NCBI GenBank assembly: GCA_031276935.1
Contig: JAISMD010000064.1
Location: forward strand, 1-10,102
Length of the DNA: 10,102 bases
Source: Puniceicoccales bacterium
GTDB lineage: Bacteria; Verrucomicrobiota; Verrucomicrobiia; Opitutales; LL51
Reading direction: 5' to 3'
Under the pieces are notes generated by a model that was given only the letters and a program-made list of their open reading frames with translations, did no database searches and had not been told where the DNA came from. Positions 1-7,014 of this stretch are shown here, piece by piece. A program made the position numbers and the translations under genes. The stretch's first letter is position 1. Every line of letters begins with the position of its first letter.

Positions 1-65
1 ACGCAACGCAACGCAACGCAACGCAACGCAACGCAACGCAACGCAACGCAACGCAACGCAACGCA
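1..65 (+). repeat. ACGCA pentanucleotide tandem tract, at least 13 units
   Basis: Thirteen perfect ACGCA units run from the first base of the window to position 65, so the array probably continues to the left and its true length is unknown. It lies in the 5' coding part of the first pilin gene, in the prepilin leader. Because 5 and 3 are coprime, every forward frame reads the same cyclic pentapeptide N-A-T-Q-R without a stop. No unit is degenerate, as expected of an array kept uniform by slippage. The same motif occurs in six copies in the third pilin gene at 1947-1976. Confidence 0.97.
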
Positions 66-873
66 AAAGCTAAAAGCTTTTACGCTGATTGAAGTGATCT
101 TCGTCTTCGCGATTATCGCGATTCTACTGGCGATTTTGTTGCCGGGGATGATTGCTTTGAAACGCAACGCACAAAGAGTACAAGACGCTTCCCATCTTAA
201 AAAAATCGCTGAAGGTTGGAAGATTTATACCATCGATCTTAACTTGAGAATTCCGGTCTGGCCGAGAGCTGGTCTGCCCGGTGGTCACGAATTTGTTCCT
301 CACTTATCCGGTGGTAGCGCTAATAACGGTTGGAAAGGTCGAGAAAGATGTATTATTAATGATCCCTATGTTTATGTTGCCCCGGGTGATAAATATGCTT
401 CAAAAGTAAAAAAAACAGCTGTAGTTATTAGTGCCCCCTCAGGCGGTGATGCCGCTGCCTATTTGTCGCCCTACATAACCTCTAGAAATGAGATAGCGAA
501 TGATACAAATTCGGTTTCTTTCAGTTATTGCTTGATATCCGGTCTATCTTCATCAGTTCCGCTCGACACGACGCCCATAGCTTTCACGCGTGGTTTGAAA
601 GCAAACGGAAAATGGCACTCCAAATACGGGCTGTATGGTGATAAAGGTGGCTACGTTGCCTATGGTGATGGCCACATTGTTTGGTTCGATGGATCAAAGC
701 CAGCAAAATTTTTGAAATGGGATAAAACCGGTTACTCGACCGATATTCGAAATGCGCTTCCGAATAATACATTCATTTCTTCTGGATGGAATATGAACAC
801 TAACATCAAAGATACGGATGGATCCCTACTCATTATCTATCATGCCGGCACCGGCGGCACTGGCGGAAATTGA
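1..873 (+). CDS. type IV pilin-like (pseudopilin) protein, copy 1, 5' end outside the window
   Basis: This is a secreted or surface fibre-forming type protein, inserted in the inner membrane and processed by a prepilin peptidase. The frame is open from position 1 and reads through the ACGCA tract as repeating TQRNA, then KLKA|FTLIEV. It has the +5 glutamate and a hydrophobic helix (IFVFAIIAILLAILLPG). The body carries NDPYVYVAPGDKYASK and, near the C-terminus, a GDGH.VWFDG signature followed by KFLKWDK, then a Gly/Thr-rich tail ending GTGGTGGN. The signature resembles the H/DG-type prepilins of PVC bacteria; the exact family is an inference. A GTG at 94 is an internal codon in the hydrophobic helix and not a credible start, because it would remove the processing site. 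The real start and the ON/OFF state of the repeat cannot be seen. It is followed by two paralogues in the same direction. Confidence 0.85.
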   Translation, partial: TQRNATQRNATQRNATQRNATQKLKAFTLIEVIFVFAIIAILLAILLPGMIALKRNAQRVQDASHLKKIAEGWKIYTIDLNLRIPVWPRAGLPGGHEFVPHLSGGSANNGWKGRERCIINDPYVYVAPGDKYASKVKKTAVVISAPSGGDAAAYLSPYITSRNEIANDTNSVSFSYCLISGLSSSVPLDTTPIAFTRGLKANGKWHSKYGLYGDKGGYVAYGDGHIVWFDGSKPAKFLKWDKTGYSTDIRNALPNNTFISSGWNMNTNIKDTDGSLLIIYHAGTGGTGGN

Positions 874-934
874 TAATTTTTAAATAAAATTTTTAATCGA
901 AAATTAATCAATTTCGTTTTTGCGTAAAAATTTT

Positions 935-974
935 TATAATATTTTCTTGACATCGAATGTTTTTTGGTGAGAAT
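935..974 (+). promoter_or_regulatory. candidate promoter of pilin copy 2
   Basis: Two overlapping options are visible. One is a perfect TATAAT at 935-940 with only a weak -35 upstream (TTTCGT near 912), which would give a leader of about 45 bases. The other is a perfect TTGACA at 947-952, 16 bases before GAGAAT at 969-974, which would start transcription about 10 bases before the ATG at 991. Nearly the same block recurs before copy 3, so the element was duplicated with the gene. Which element is used cannot be decided from sequence. Confidence 0.5.
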
Positions 975-990
975 ATTCCCGGGTCTGGAA

Positions 991-1767
991 ATGTATGGAG
1001 CGAAAAGCAAAGCATTTACACTGATTGAAGTCATTTTCGTTTTCGCGATTATCGCGATTCTATTGGCGATCCTGCTTCCAGGGATGAGTAAACTAAAGCA
1101 GTACGCACAAAAACTGCGGGATGTCTCCCATCTCAAGAAAATCAATGAAACCTGGCGGGAAGCCGTTATTAATCGCGGGTGGACGATAAACAATGCTGTT
1201 AAAAGCTATATAACAGGGTTTGCTGAATACTTGGCAGGACGAGATAGGACCAGTCTTTCCGATATCATTTTGAATGATCCCCATGTTTACATTTCCCCGG
1301 GCGATAAATACGCTTCGAAAATTCAACAAGAAGCACTTTGCTACATGCAAAACGGTCGGATACTCACCTACACAGATGCGTTTACCGGAACTACAAACTT
1401 TATGGTTTCCGATAATCCTTTCTTGAGCTACTGTATTGTATGTAATTTATCCGCCAAGGTTCCGCTCGAAACGACGCCCTTTGCCTTTACCCGTGGTTTG
1501 CGTGAGGACGGAAAGTGGGACGAAAAAGGTGGACTCTACGGTTCCAGTGGCGGCTATGTGGTTTACTGCGATGGGCACGTAGTTTGGTTTGACGGATCAA
1601 AGCCGGCGAGATTTTTGAAATGGGATAAATCCGGTTACACAAGCAACATCCGGGAAGCTATTCCCAATTCCAGTGGGATTAACTGTGGCAATCCGGGAAC
1701 AAATACGAACTACAGAAGCGATGGATTTTTGGTCCTTCTACAGTGCGCCGGCACCGGCGGAAGTTGA
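991..1767 (+). CDS. type IV pilin-like (pseudopilin) protein, copy 2, without repeat tract
   Basis: The 258-residue product is complete. Start ATG 991 gives a short leader MYGAKSKA, then cleavage before F9 (FTLIEV) with Glu at +5 and a hydrophobic helix to about residue 31. Upstream in-frame TTG 964 and GTG 967 are possible but overlap the promoter block, so ATG 991 is preferred. The Shine-Dalgarno is poor (CTGGAA directly before ATG). NDPHVYISPGDKYASK begins at about residue 95 and the CDGHVVWFDG signature lies at about 193-202, followed by ARFLKWDKSGY. The tail ends CAGTGGS. The body is closest to copy 3, with shared RDRTSLSD/HSLSD..LNDPHVYISPGDKYASK blocks, and the middle is variable. It has no ACGCA tract, so its reading frame is fixed, in contrast to both neighbours. 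A role as a minor pilin or pseudopilin of a type II secretion or type IV pilus machine is inferred; no machinery genes are in the window. Confidence 0.85.
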   Translation: MYGAKSKAFTLIEVIFVFAIIAILLAILLPGMSKLKQYAQKLRDVSHLKKINETWREAVINRGWTINNAVKSYITGFAEYLAGRDRTSLSDIILNDPHVYISPGDKYASKIQQEALCYMQNGRILTYTDAFTGTTNFMVSDNPFLSYCIVCNLSAKVPLETTPFAFTRGLREDGKWDEKGGLYGSSGGYVVYCDGHVVWFDGSKPARFLKWDKSGYTSNIREAIPNSSGINCGNPGTNTNYRSDGFLVLLQCAGTGGS

Positions 1768-1854
1768 TGAATTTTTAAATAAAGAATTTTTAAATAAATT
1801 TTTAATTAGAAATTGATGATTTTCGGAATTAATAATTTCCAATTATCGTGAAAA

Positions 1855-2757
1855 GTGATTTCGTTTTTGCGTAAAAAAATTTATAATATTTTCTTGACAT
1901 CGGGTATTTTTTGGCGAGAATTAGGAAAATGTTATGGAAAAGTACAACGCAACGCAACGCAACGCAACGCAACGCAAAAGCTAAAAGCTTTTACGTTAAT
2001 TGAAGTTATTTTCGTCTTCGCGATTATCGCGATTCTACTGGCGATTTTGTTGCCGGGGATGGGCACGATAAAACGTAGTGTGCAAAAACTGCGGGATGTC
2101 TCTCATCTGCAAAAAATCCGGGAGGCCTGGTATGAAGCCGTCGTCAATCGCGGCTGGGATTGTGGGGGAAACGTCTATTGTGGAGAGTATTTTGCCTGGT
2201 TCTTGGCCGGATATGATAGGCACAGTCTTTCCGATATGATTTTGAATGACCCCCATGTTTACATTTCCCCGGGGGATAAATACGCTTCGAAAGTTGAGAA
2301 GGAAGCAATTTGCTACATGGGCAATAACGGTACGATCGAGCCCTACACAGATCCCTACACCTTTGAGCGCATTCAGAATTTTATGATTGATCCTGGTAGT
2401 TCTTATGGTGCTTTATTCAGCTACTGCCTCATTTCAGTTTTACCGGCGAATGTCCCGCTCGATACGACGCCCTTTGGCTTCACCCGAGGCCTGAAAGTAA
2501 ACGGAAAATGGGACGAAAAAGCCGGGCTCTATGGTTCCAGCGGTGGCTATGTGATTTACTGCGACGGGCATGTCGTTTGGTTCGACGGATCGAAACCGGC
2601 TAAGTTTTTGAAATGGGATAAATCGGGTTACACGAACAACATTCGCCAAGCGGTACCGAATAACGTTCTTCTTTCCTGTAGCGGAGATGGGGGGTATTGT
2701 GAAAGCGATGATGGCATTGAAGTCATAATTTCCGACAGTGGCACCGGCGAAAGTTGA
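1855..2757 (+). CDS. type IV pilin-like (pseudopilin) protein, copy 3, apparently phase-variable and out of frame with its ATGs
   Basis: The pilin frame is open from GTG 1855 to the stop at 2757 (300 codons), but that start precedes the promoter-like block, so 1855 is only the limit of the open frame. Copy 3 contains the A|FTLIEV site, hydrophobic helix, NDPHVYISPGDKYASK, the CDGHVVWFDG signature and KFLKWDKSGY, ending SGTGES. The natural starts are ATG 1929 and ATG 1934; the latter has AGGA at 1923-1926, seven bases upstream. With six ACGCA units at 1947-1976 neither is in frame: ATG 1934 reads MEKYNATQRNATQRKS and stops at 1982-1984, and ATG 1929 stops at 2001-2003. Frame with the pilin returns at 5 or 8 units for ATG 1934 and at 4 or 7 for ATG 1929. 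As sequenced it is probably OFF, unless TTG 1894 or GTG 1855 is used. An assembly error in repeat number is the main alternative. Confidence 0.8.
   Translation: MISFLRKKIYNIFLTSGIFWRELGKCYGKVQRNATQRNATQKLKAFTLIEVIFVFAIIAILLAILLPGMGTIKRSVQKLRDVSHLQKIREAWYEAVVNRGWDCGGNVYCGEYFAWFLAGYDRHSLSDMILNDPHVYISPGDKYASKVEKEAICYMGNNGTIEPYTDPYTFERIQNFMIDPGSSYGALFSYCLISVLPANVPLDTTPFGFTRGLKVNGKWDEKAGLYGSSGGYVIYCDGHVVWFDGSKPAKFLKWDKSGYTNNIRQAVPNNVLLSCSGDGGYCESDDGIEVIISDSGTGES
1882..1921 (+). promoter_or_regulatory. candidate promoter of pilin copy 3
   Basis: This is a near copy of the block before copy 2: TATAAT at 1882-1887, TTGACA at 1894-1899 and GAGAAT at 1916-1921 with a 16-base spacer. Similarity extends upstream through the GATTTCGTTTTTGCGTAAAA region at 1857-1876. 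If the TTGACA/GAGAAT pair is used, transcription would start at about ATG 1929, giving a nearly leaderless message; if TATAAT is used the leader would be about 40 bases and include the AGGA at 1923-1926. Confidence 0.5.
1947..1976 (+). repeat. ACGCA pentanucleotide tandem tract, 6 units, in the leader of pilin copy 3
   Basis: Six perfect ACGCA units lie 11 bases after the end of ATG 1934-1936 and directly before AAAGCTAAAAGC, a junction shared with copy 1. A gain or loss of one unit shifts the downstream frame. The junction contains a TAA in one wrong frame and, further on, a TGA in the other, so mis-framed translation ends within a few codons. The tract encodes NATQR repeats in the part of the leader that a prepilin peptidase would remove. 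Confidence 0.95.
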
Positions 2758-2847
2758 TGAATTTTTGATTAGAAATTAATAATTCTCAATTGTAACGGAA
2801 ATTAATAAATGCTAATCATTACGGAAGTCGATTAATCCTTCCAATCA

Positions 2848-5607
2848 TCACGATTCAATTAGGGAAAGCTTCATCAAAATGCCTTCCAAATTCTCCTTCT
2901 TCCCAATGTTCTCCGATAATAAACGCCGTACGCCCTCAACCACTTCCCCCGGTGCCCGTACCAGAAAATTTTCATTGTGTAATTTCTTCCTGTTGATCTC
3001 AATGAGCCGCTCTAAATGCTCAATCTCTTGCCTTAAACGCTTCCGCTCCCCCTCTATGTCTAGATTCGCCGTATGAATGTAAAGCGACCCTAAAGCCATC
3101 ACATTCGCCGGTAACTGTAGCGTCCCATCGGTCTGCTCGAAATGCTTCGTCCCAAGTAAATGCTTGATGCTCTTTATGTGACGGCGAATAATCGCTTCCC
3201 CTTCCGCCTCCGCCTTGAAGTAAAATTGTACATCCCGGTTCGACGATAAACCGTATTGCGCCTTCATTCCCCGCGCCGTAACGATAAGCTCCTGCACGAA
3301 CTCAATCTCTTCAATCAATCGCCCAACGCCTTTAAGATTAAATTTCTCAAAATATTTCTCCAATTGATCGCCGCTTTCCAAAAGTTCGTCCCATAAAAAC
3401 TTCGTCCCAAAACCATGATCCTGCCATAATTCCTCCGTGACAAAGGGTATAAAGGGATGGAACAAAAGGAGTAATTGGCGTAAAATTAGGTCATGGATGG
3501 CAAGGACGGTGGCGTCGATGCGGGATTTCGAAATTTCGATGTACCAATCGCAGTAGTGGTTCCAAAAAAATGCGTATAAAATCTGAACCGCCCGGTTGAA
3601 TTCGTACCCGTCCATGGCCTTCTCGAATTCCTTCACCGTAATCAATAATTTCCCCAAAATCGCTCTGTCTTCCACCTCCAAAGCCCCTACGCCTATGCGC
3701 CCAATGATGGCCTCCAAAGAATGGTGATCCCCTTCCATACCATTTCGCTGGCGGAAACGAAAGGAATTCCATAGCTTCGTACATAACCTCTTTCCCTGGG
3801 CAAGGCGATCCTCGGAAAATAAAATATCCTGTCCATTGGGGGCCATGGATAGTAATCCGAGGCGAACCCCATCGGCTCCATATTTCCCAATGAGCTCTAG
3901 GGGATCCGGCGAATTCCCTAGACTTTTCGACATCTTCCGCCCTAAATGATCACGAATGATCCCCGTAAAATATACGTTCCTAAAGGGAATACGCCTTTGA
4001 ATTTCTTCCACCGATAATGTGGTTTTACCCTGGGACCCTGTGTTTTGGGGAATATTTTTTCTATTTTGGGATGAATTTTCTCCGCCATCCAGTAGATGTA
4101 GGCCCGCCATAATCATCCGGGCCACCCAAAAGAAAATAATGTCCGGTCCCGTAACTAAATCCGCCGTCGGATAAAAATAATCAAAACCCATTCGCTCCAT
4201 TGCTTCCCGATCCGGCCAACCCAGTGTGCCCAACGGCCAGATCGCCGATGAAAACCAAGTGTCCAGAACGTCCTCATCCTGCTCCCAATTTTCCGGATCC
4301 CCGGGACCCTCTACGGAAACATGCCAATTCTGGGGATCCTTGCGATCCACACCCTTTCTGTACCATACGGGAATGCGATGGCCCCACCATAATTGTCGAC
4401 TGATACACCAATCCTTGATGTGGTCCAACCAGTGCATGTAAGTTTTTTCCCAACGCTCGGGACGGAAATGAATCATCCCCTTTCGGATGGCCATTTTCGC
4501 CTCCTCCACACAGGGATATTTCAGAAACCATTGCTCCGATAGCATGGGTTCGATGGGTACCCCCGCACGCTCCGAAAAGCCTACGTTGTTGACATAGGCC
4601 TCCTCCCGTAAAAGGAGATCATTGGCCCGGAGATATTCCCCCACTTCCCTACGGGCCTCCATGCGGTCCATGCCTTGAAATTCCGGTCCCGCCGAAGCAT
4701 TTAGTCTGCCATCTCGGTCGATGACACTAATCGTCGCCAATCCGTGGCGCTGACCAATCTCGAAATCGATGGGGTCGTGGGCAGGAGTGACCTTCAGCAC
4801 CCCCGTTCCAAAATCCCGCAAAATAACTTCATCGGCGACGATGGGAATGGATTCCCGTACAATGGGACGCCAACAATGTAAACCAATAAGACTTCTGTAG
4901 CGTTCGTCGGAGGGATGGACGGCGACGGCCACATCTCCCATGATCGTCTCGGGACGGGTGGTGGCAACGACAAGAAATTCCCCGGGTCTTTCCACGATTT
5001 CGTATTTGACGTAGTAGAGAATGGAATTTTGTTGCTGCATGAAAACTTCCTCGTCGCTGAGGGCGGTCATACTGACGGGACACCAATTGATGAACTTTAA
5101 ACCCTTGTAAATATAACCCTGCCGGTATAATTCCACGAAAAAAGAAAGTACGGCCCGGGAATAATCCGGATCCAAAGTATGTTTCACGGCAGACCAATCA
5201 CAGGAAACACCCAATTTTTTGAGTTGCTCCAGAATGATATTTCCATTGTGGTCGCGCCAATTCTTCGCCCGTTCCAAAAACGTTTCCCGACCTATATCAC
5301 GGCGTGTCTTACCCTCCTTTGCCAATTCCTTTTCCACCTTAATTTGCAGCGAAATCCCCGCATGATCCGTACCCGGAATCCAAAAAGTGGATCGATTCTT
5401 CTGCCTAGCACGGCGAATCAATACATCCTGCAGTGTGTTGTTCAGAATGTGGCCCATGTGGAGAATACCGGTGACGTTGGGCGGTGGAATCAAAATTGTA
5501 TAGGAACTTTTTTCCTTGGAAATTTTTCGGGTAAATAAATCATTTTCCAACCATTTTTCGTACCACTTCCGTTCCAAATCAGCGGGAGAATAGGAAACTT
5601 CAATCAT
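2848..5607 (-). CDS. valS: valyl-tRNA synthetase (class Ia)
   Basis: This enzyme attaches valine to tRNA-Val with ATP in the cytoplasm and edits mischarged threonine. The 919-residue length is normal for bacterial ValRS. Visible elements in order: PPPNVTGILHMGH at 41-53 (HIGH motif HMGH); CP1 editing domain with TTRPET at 216-221 and GTGVLKVTPAHD at 267-278; WCISRQLWWGHRIPVW at about 400-415; DVLDTWFSSAIWPLG at 446-460; KMSKS at 558-562; anticodon-binding domain with KLWNSFRF at 611-618 and HPFIPFVTEELWQ at 717-729; and the C-terminal coiled-coil arm at about 850-915 that is typical of ValRS. A hydrophilic stretch at about 505-540, between MIMAGL and PFRNVYFTG, is longer than in Escherichia coli and looks like a lineage insertion. 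The ATG is the natural N-terminus (MIEVSYSPADLERKWYEKW). No Shine-Dalgarno is evident before it. It is convergent with the pilin cluster and divergent from the exported pair. Confidence 0.98.
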   Translation of the reverse strand: MIEVSYSPADLERKWYEKWLENDLFTRKISKEKSSYTILIPPPNVTGILHMGHILNNTLQDVLIRRARQKNRSTFWIPGTDHAGISLQIKVEKELAKEGKTRRDIGRETFLERAKNWRDHNGNIILEQLKKLGVSCDWSAVKHTLDPDYSRAVLSFFVELYRQGYIYKGLKFINWCPVSMTALSDEEVFMQQQNSILYYVKYEIVERPGEFLVVATTRPETIMGDVAVAVHPSDERYRSLIGLHCWRPIVRESIPIVADEVILRDFGTGVLKVTPAHDPIDFEIGQRHGLATISVIDRDGRLNASAGPEFQGMDRMEARREVGEYLRANDLLLREEAYVNNVGFSERAGVPIEPMLSEQWFLKYPCVEEAKMAIRKGMIHFRPERWEKTYMHWLDHIKDWCISRQLWWGHRIPVWYRKGVDRKDPQNWHVSVEGPGDPENWEQDEDVLDTWFSSAIWPLGTLGWPDREAMERMGFDYFYPTADLVTGPDIIFFWVARMIMAGLHLLDGGENSSQNRKNIPQNTGSQGKTTLSVEEIQRRIPFRNVYFTGIIRDHLGRKMSKSLGNSPDPLELIGKYGADGVRLGLLSMAPNGQDILFSEDRLAQGKRLCTKLWNSFRFRQRNGMEGDHHSLEAIIGRIGVGALEVEDRAILGKLLITVKEFEKAMDGYEFNRAVQILYAFFWNHYCDWYIEISKSRIDATVLAIHDLILRQLLLLFHPFIPFVTEELWQDHGFGTKFLWDELLESGDQLEKYFEKFNLKGVGRLIEEIEFVQELIVTARGMKAQYGLSSNRDVQFYFKAEAEGEAIIRRHIKSIKHLLGTKHFEQTDGTLQLPANVMALGSLYIHTANLDIEGERKRLRQEIEHLERLIEINRKKLHNENFLVRAPGEVVEGVRRLLSENIGKKENLEGILMKLSLIES

Positions 5608-5708
5608 ATTTAGGGAAATTAATAGGCGAAAAAAAAATAATTAAAAGCCTAAAGCATGGCCTCTCAAGTGGAAAATTTTTGAATTTTTTTGCGAAGCAAA
5701 AATAAAAC

Positions 5709-5736
5709 TTGCGTTGTTAAATTTTTAATAAAGAAT
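5709..5736 (+). promoter_or_regulatory. candidate promoter of first exported paralogue
   Basis: TTGCGT at 5709-5714 and AAGAAT at 5731-5736 are separated by 16 bases, the same geometry as the TTGACA/GAGAAT pairs before the pilin genes. AGGA at 5737-5740 is a plausible ribosome binding site for ATG 5746. The match to consensus is partial, so this is tentative. The remaining divergent spacer (5608-5708) is AT-rich with no clear valS promoter. Confidence 0.3.
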
Positions 5737-5745
5737 AGGAAGATC

Positions 5746-6303
5746 ATGAGACTTCCTTTAGCTTTGTTATTCCTATGTACCAACTCTGCCATGGGTGTTA
5801 TTTCCGATAATATTACCCATGAAATACGGCCCCTTAGTCCTTCGGAGAGACCCATATCCTTTTTCGGGGCTATACCCCAAACTCAACTGACGGATCGATC
5901 TCCCCAAGCCATATTGGCCTCCATTCCTCCGGGAAAAATGGAACGCATCTACTATGGCCTATCGGTTTTTCGTCCCTCCCGCCCCGTAAATGGAGTGCAT
6001 TACCGAACGGAAAAGAATACCGGTGTTCGGTTTAACGGCAGAAAATTTTATTTCAACGATTCAATGAAAGAACGGGAAGTTGTCGAGATCCTAACGGAAC
6101 AATCGAGGAATTTGAGCATTGATGTAATAAAAAATCTCCGCTTAACTGAAGAGGATTTTGAGAACATTCGTGTTTTCGACACGGAAAACGGATTTGGCCA
6201 TTCCTTAATGATAAAAGGAAAGTCCATACAACTCTCCAGCAGTATAATTTACCTCATTCTCAATGAGCTTAATCGACATTTCATCGCCCAGGCGGCCCAT
6301 TAA
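5746..6303 (+). CDS. small exported protein of unrecognised family, paralogue A
   Basis: The product has 185 residues. The frame can be extended to TTG 5689, but ATG 5746 has AGGA six bases upstream and gives a classical Sec signal peptide (MRLPLALLFLCTNSAMG), so it is preferred. No lipobox is convincing, which points to a periplasmic, secreted or outer-surface soluble protein. The mature part has a variable N-terminal stretch rich in Pro and Ser, then a conserved domain from ILASIPPGKM at about residue 56 to NRHF near the C-terminus. It includes GLSVFRPSRPV, YRTEKNTGV, KFYFNDS, KEREVVEILTEQSR, DVIKNLRL and LMIKGKS. About two thirds of residues in this domain match the next gene. I recognise no catalytic motif and no family. 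The two copies probably arose by tandem duplication. Confidence 0.8.
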   Translation: MRLPLALLFLCTNSAMGVISDNITHEIRPLSPSERPISFFGAIPQTQLTDRSPQAILASIPPGKMERIYYGLSVFRPSRPVNGVHYRTEKNTGVRFNGRKFYFNDSMKEREVVEILTEQSRNLSIDVIKNLRLTEEDFENIRVFDTENGFGHSLMIKGKSIQLSSSIIYLILNELNRHFIAQAAH

Positions 6304-6402
6304 ATTTTAATTTCCAAAAAAAATTAAAAAATTTTTCTGGTAAATTCTCGATCCTTTTTTAGATTTAAAATTTCTGGGAAGAGGAGTTTTTTTTAAAAAA
6401 GA

Positions 6403-6432
6403 TTGCCGTAGCGAAAACCCTCTGCCTATGAT
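6403..6432 (+). promoter_or_regulatory. candidate promoter of second exported paralogue
   Basis: TTGCCG at 6403-6408 and TATGAT at 6427-6432 are spaced by 18 bases. Transcription would begin only a few bases before ATG 6442, giving an almost leaderless message. The 6304-6402 spacer holds an A/T-only inverted repeat (TTTTAATTT...AAATTAAAA followed by T5) just after paralogue A that could act as a weak terminator. Confidence 0.4.
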
Positions 6433-6441
6433 GATAGGATT

Positions 6442-6975
6442 ATGGGAAAAAAATTATTTACTTGTTTTTTGTTATTAATGAATTGCGGTGTGCAGGCCAT
6501 ACCGGTTTTTTCTCCGGACAAGGCGGTCGACGACCCTTGGGAACTACCCCAACCCGTGTTGACGAATCTCCATCCACTGAAAATATTGGCATCCGTTCCT
6601 TCGGAGGACATAAAATGCCTCTACCGGGGCCTATCGATTTTTCGTCCTTCCTGTCCCGTGAAGGGAATTCAATACCGCACGGAAAAGAATACCGGTGTTC
6701 TGATCAACGGGGGGAAATTTTATTTCAACGATTCGACGAAAGAACGGGAAATCATCGAGATTTTAACGGAGCAATCGAGGGATTTAGAAATGGATGTAAT
6801 AAAAAATCTCCGCTTAAATAAAGGGGATTTTGGGAACATTCGCGTTATCGACGCGGGAAACGGATTTGACTGTTTTTTGATGATAAAAGGGAAGTCTTTA
6901 CGAGTGACCAGCGGAGAAATTTATTTCATTCTCAACGAACTCAGTAAACATTTTACGCCCAAAAGGTTCCACTAG
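6442..6975 (+). CDS. small exported protein of unrecognised family, paralogue B
   Basis: The product has 177 residues. The N-terminus MGKKLFTCFLLLMNCGVQA is a Sec signal peptide with a good signal peptidase I site after VQA; the LMNC context does not fit a lipobox because Asn precedes Cys. The conserved domain starts at ILASVPSEDI and mirrors paralogue A: GLSIFRPSCPV, YRTEKNTGV, KFYFNDS, KEREIIEILTEQSR, DVIKNLRL, LMIKGKS and ILNEL..HF. By manual count about 80 of some 121 aligned positions are identical and no gaps are needed, while the N-terminal 30 residues of the mature parts differ. Conservation of the same blocks in both suggests both are under selection. The ribosome site is weak (AGGA three bases before ATG). 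Function is unknown. Confidence 0.8.
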   Translation: MGKKLFTCFLLLMNCGVQAIPVFSPDKAVDDPWELPQPVLTNLHPLKILASVPSEDIKCLYRGLSIFRPSCPVKGIQYRTEKNTGVLINGGKFYFNDSTKEREIIEILTEQSRDLEMDVIKNLRLNKGDFGNIRVIDAGNGFDCFLMIKGKSLRVTSGEIYFILNELSKHFTPKRFH

Positions 6976-7014
6976 GATTCCCGATAATCCAACGGATTTT
7001 TGAAAAAATTTTCA

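Noticed and set aside
1..65. ACGCA array as a CRISPR or replication-origin iteron array
   Set aside because: Units are contiguous five-base repeats without spacers and are read through by the pilin coding frame.
2758..2847. Possible terminator between the convergent pilin copy 3 and valS
   Set aside because: Only a weak GGAAG/CTTCC pairing at 2823-2842 with a 10-base loop and no T-run; not enough to call.
4829..5197. Minus-strand 122-codon frame and other long frames inside 2848-5607
   Set aside because: They overlap the full-length valS, whose motifs are all present in one continuous frame.
6442..6500. Lipoprotein signal in paralogue B (LMNC)
   Set aside because: Asn at the position before Cys does not fit a lipobox, while VQA gives a good signal peptidase I site.
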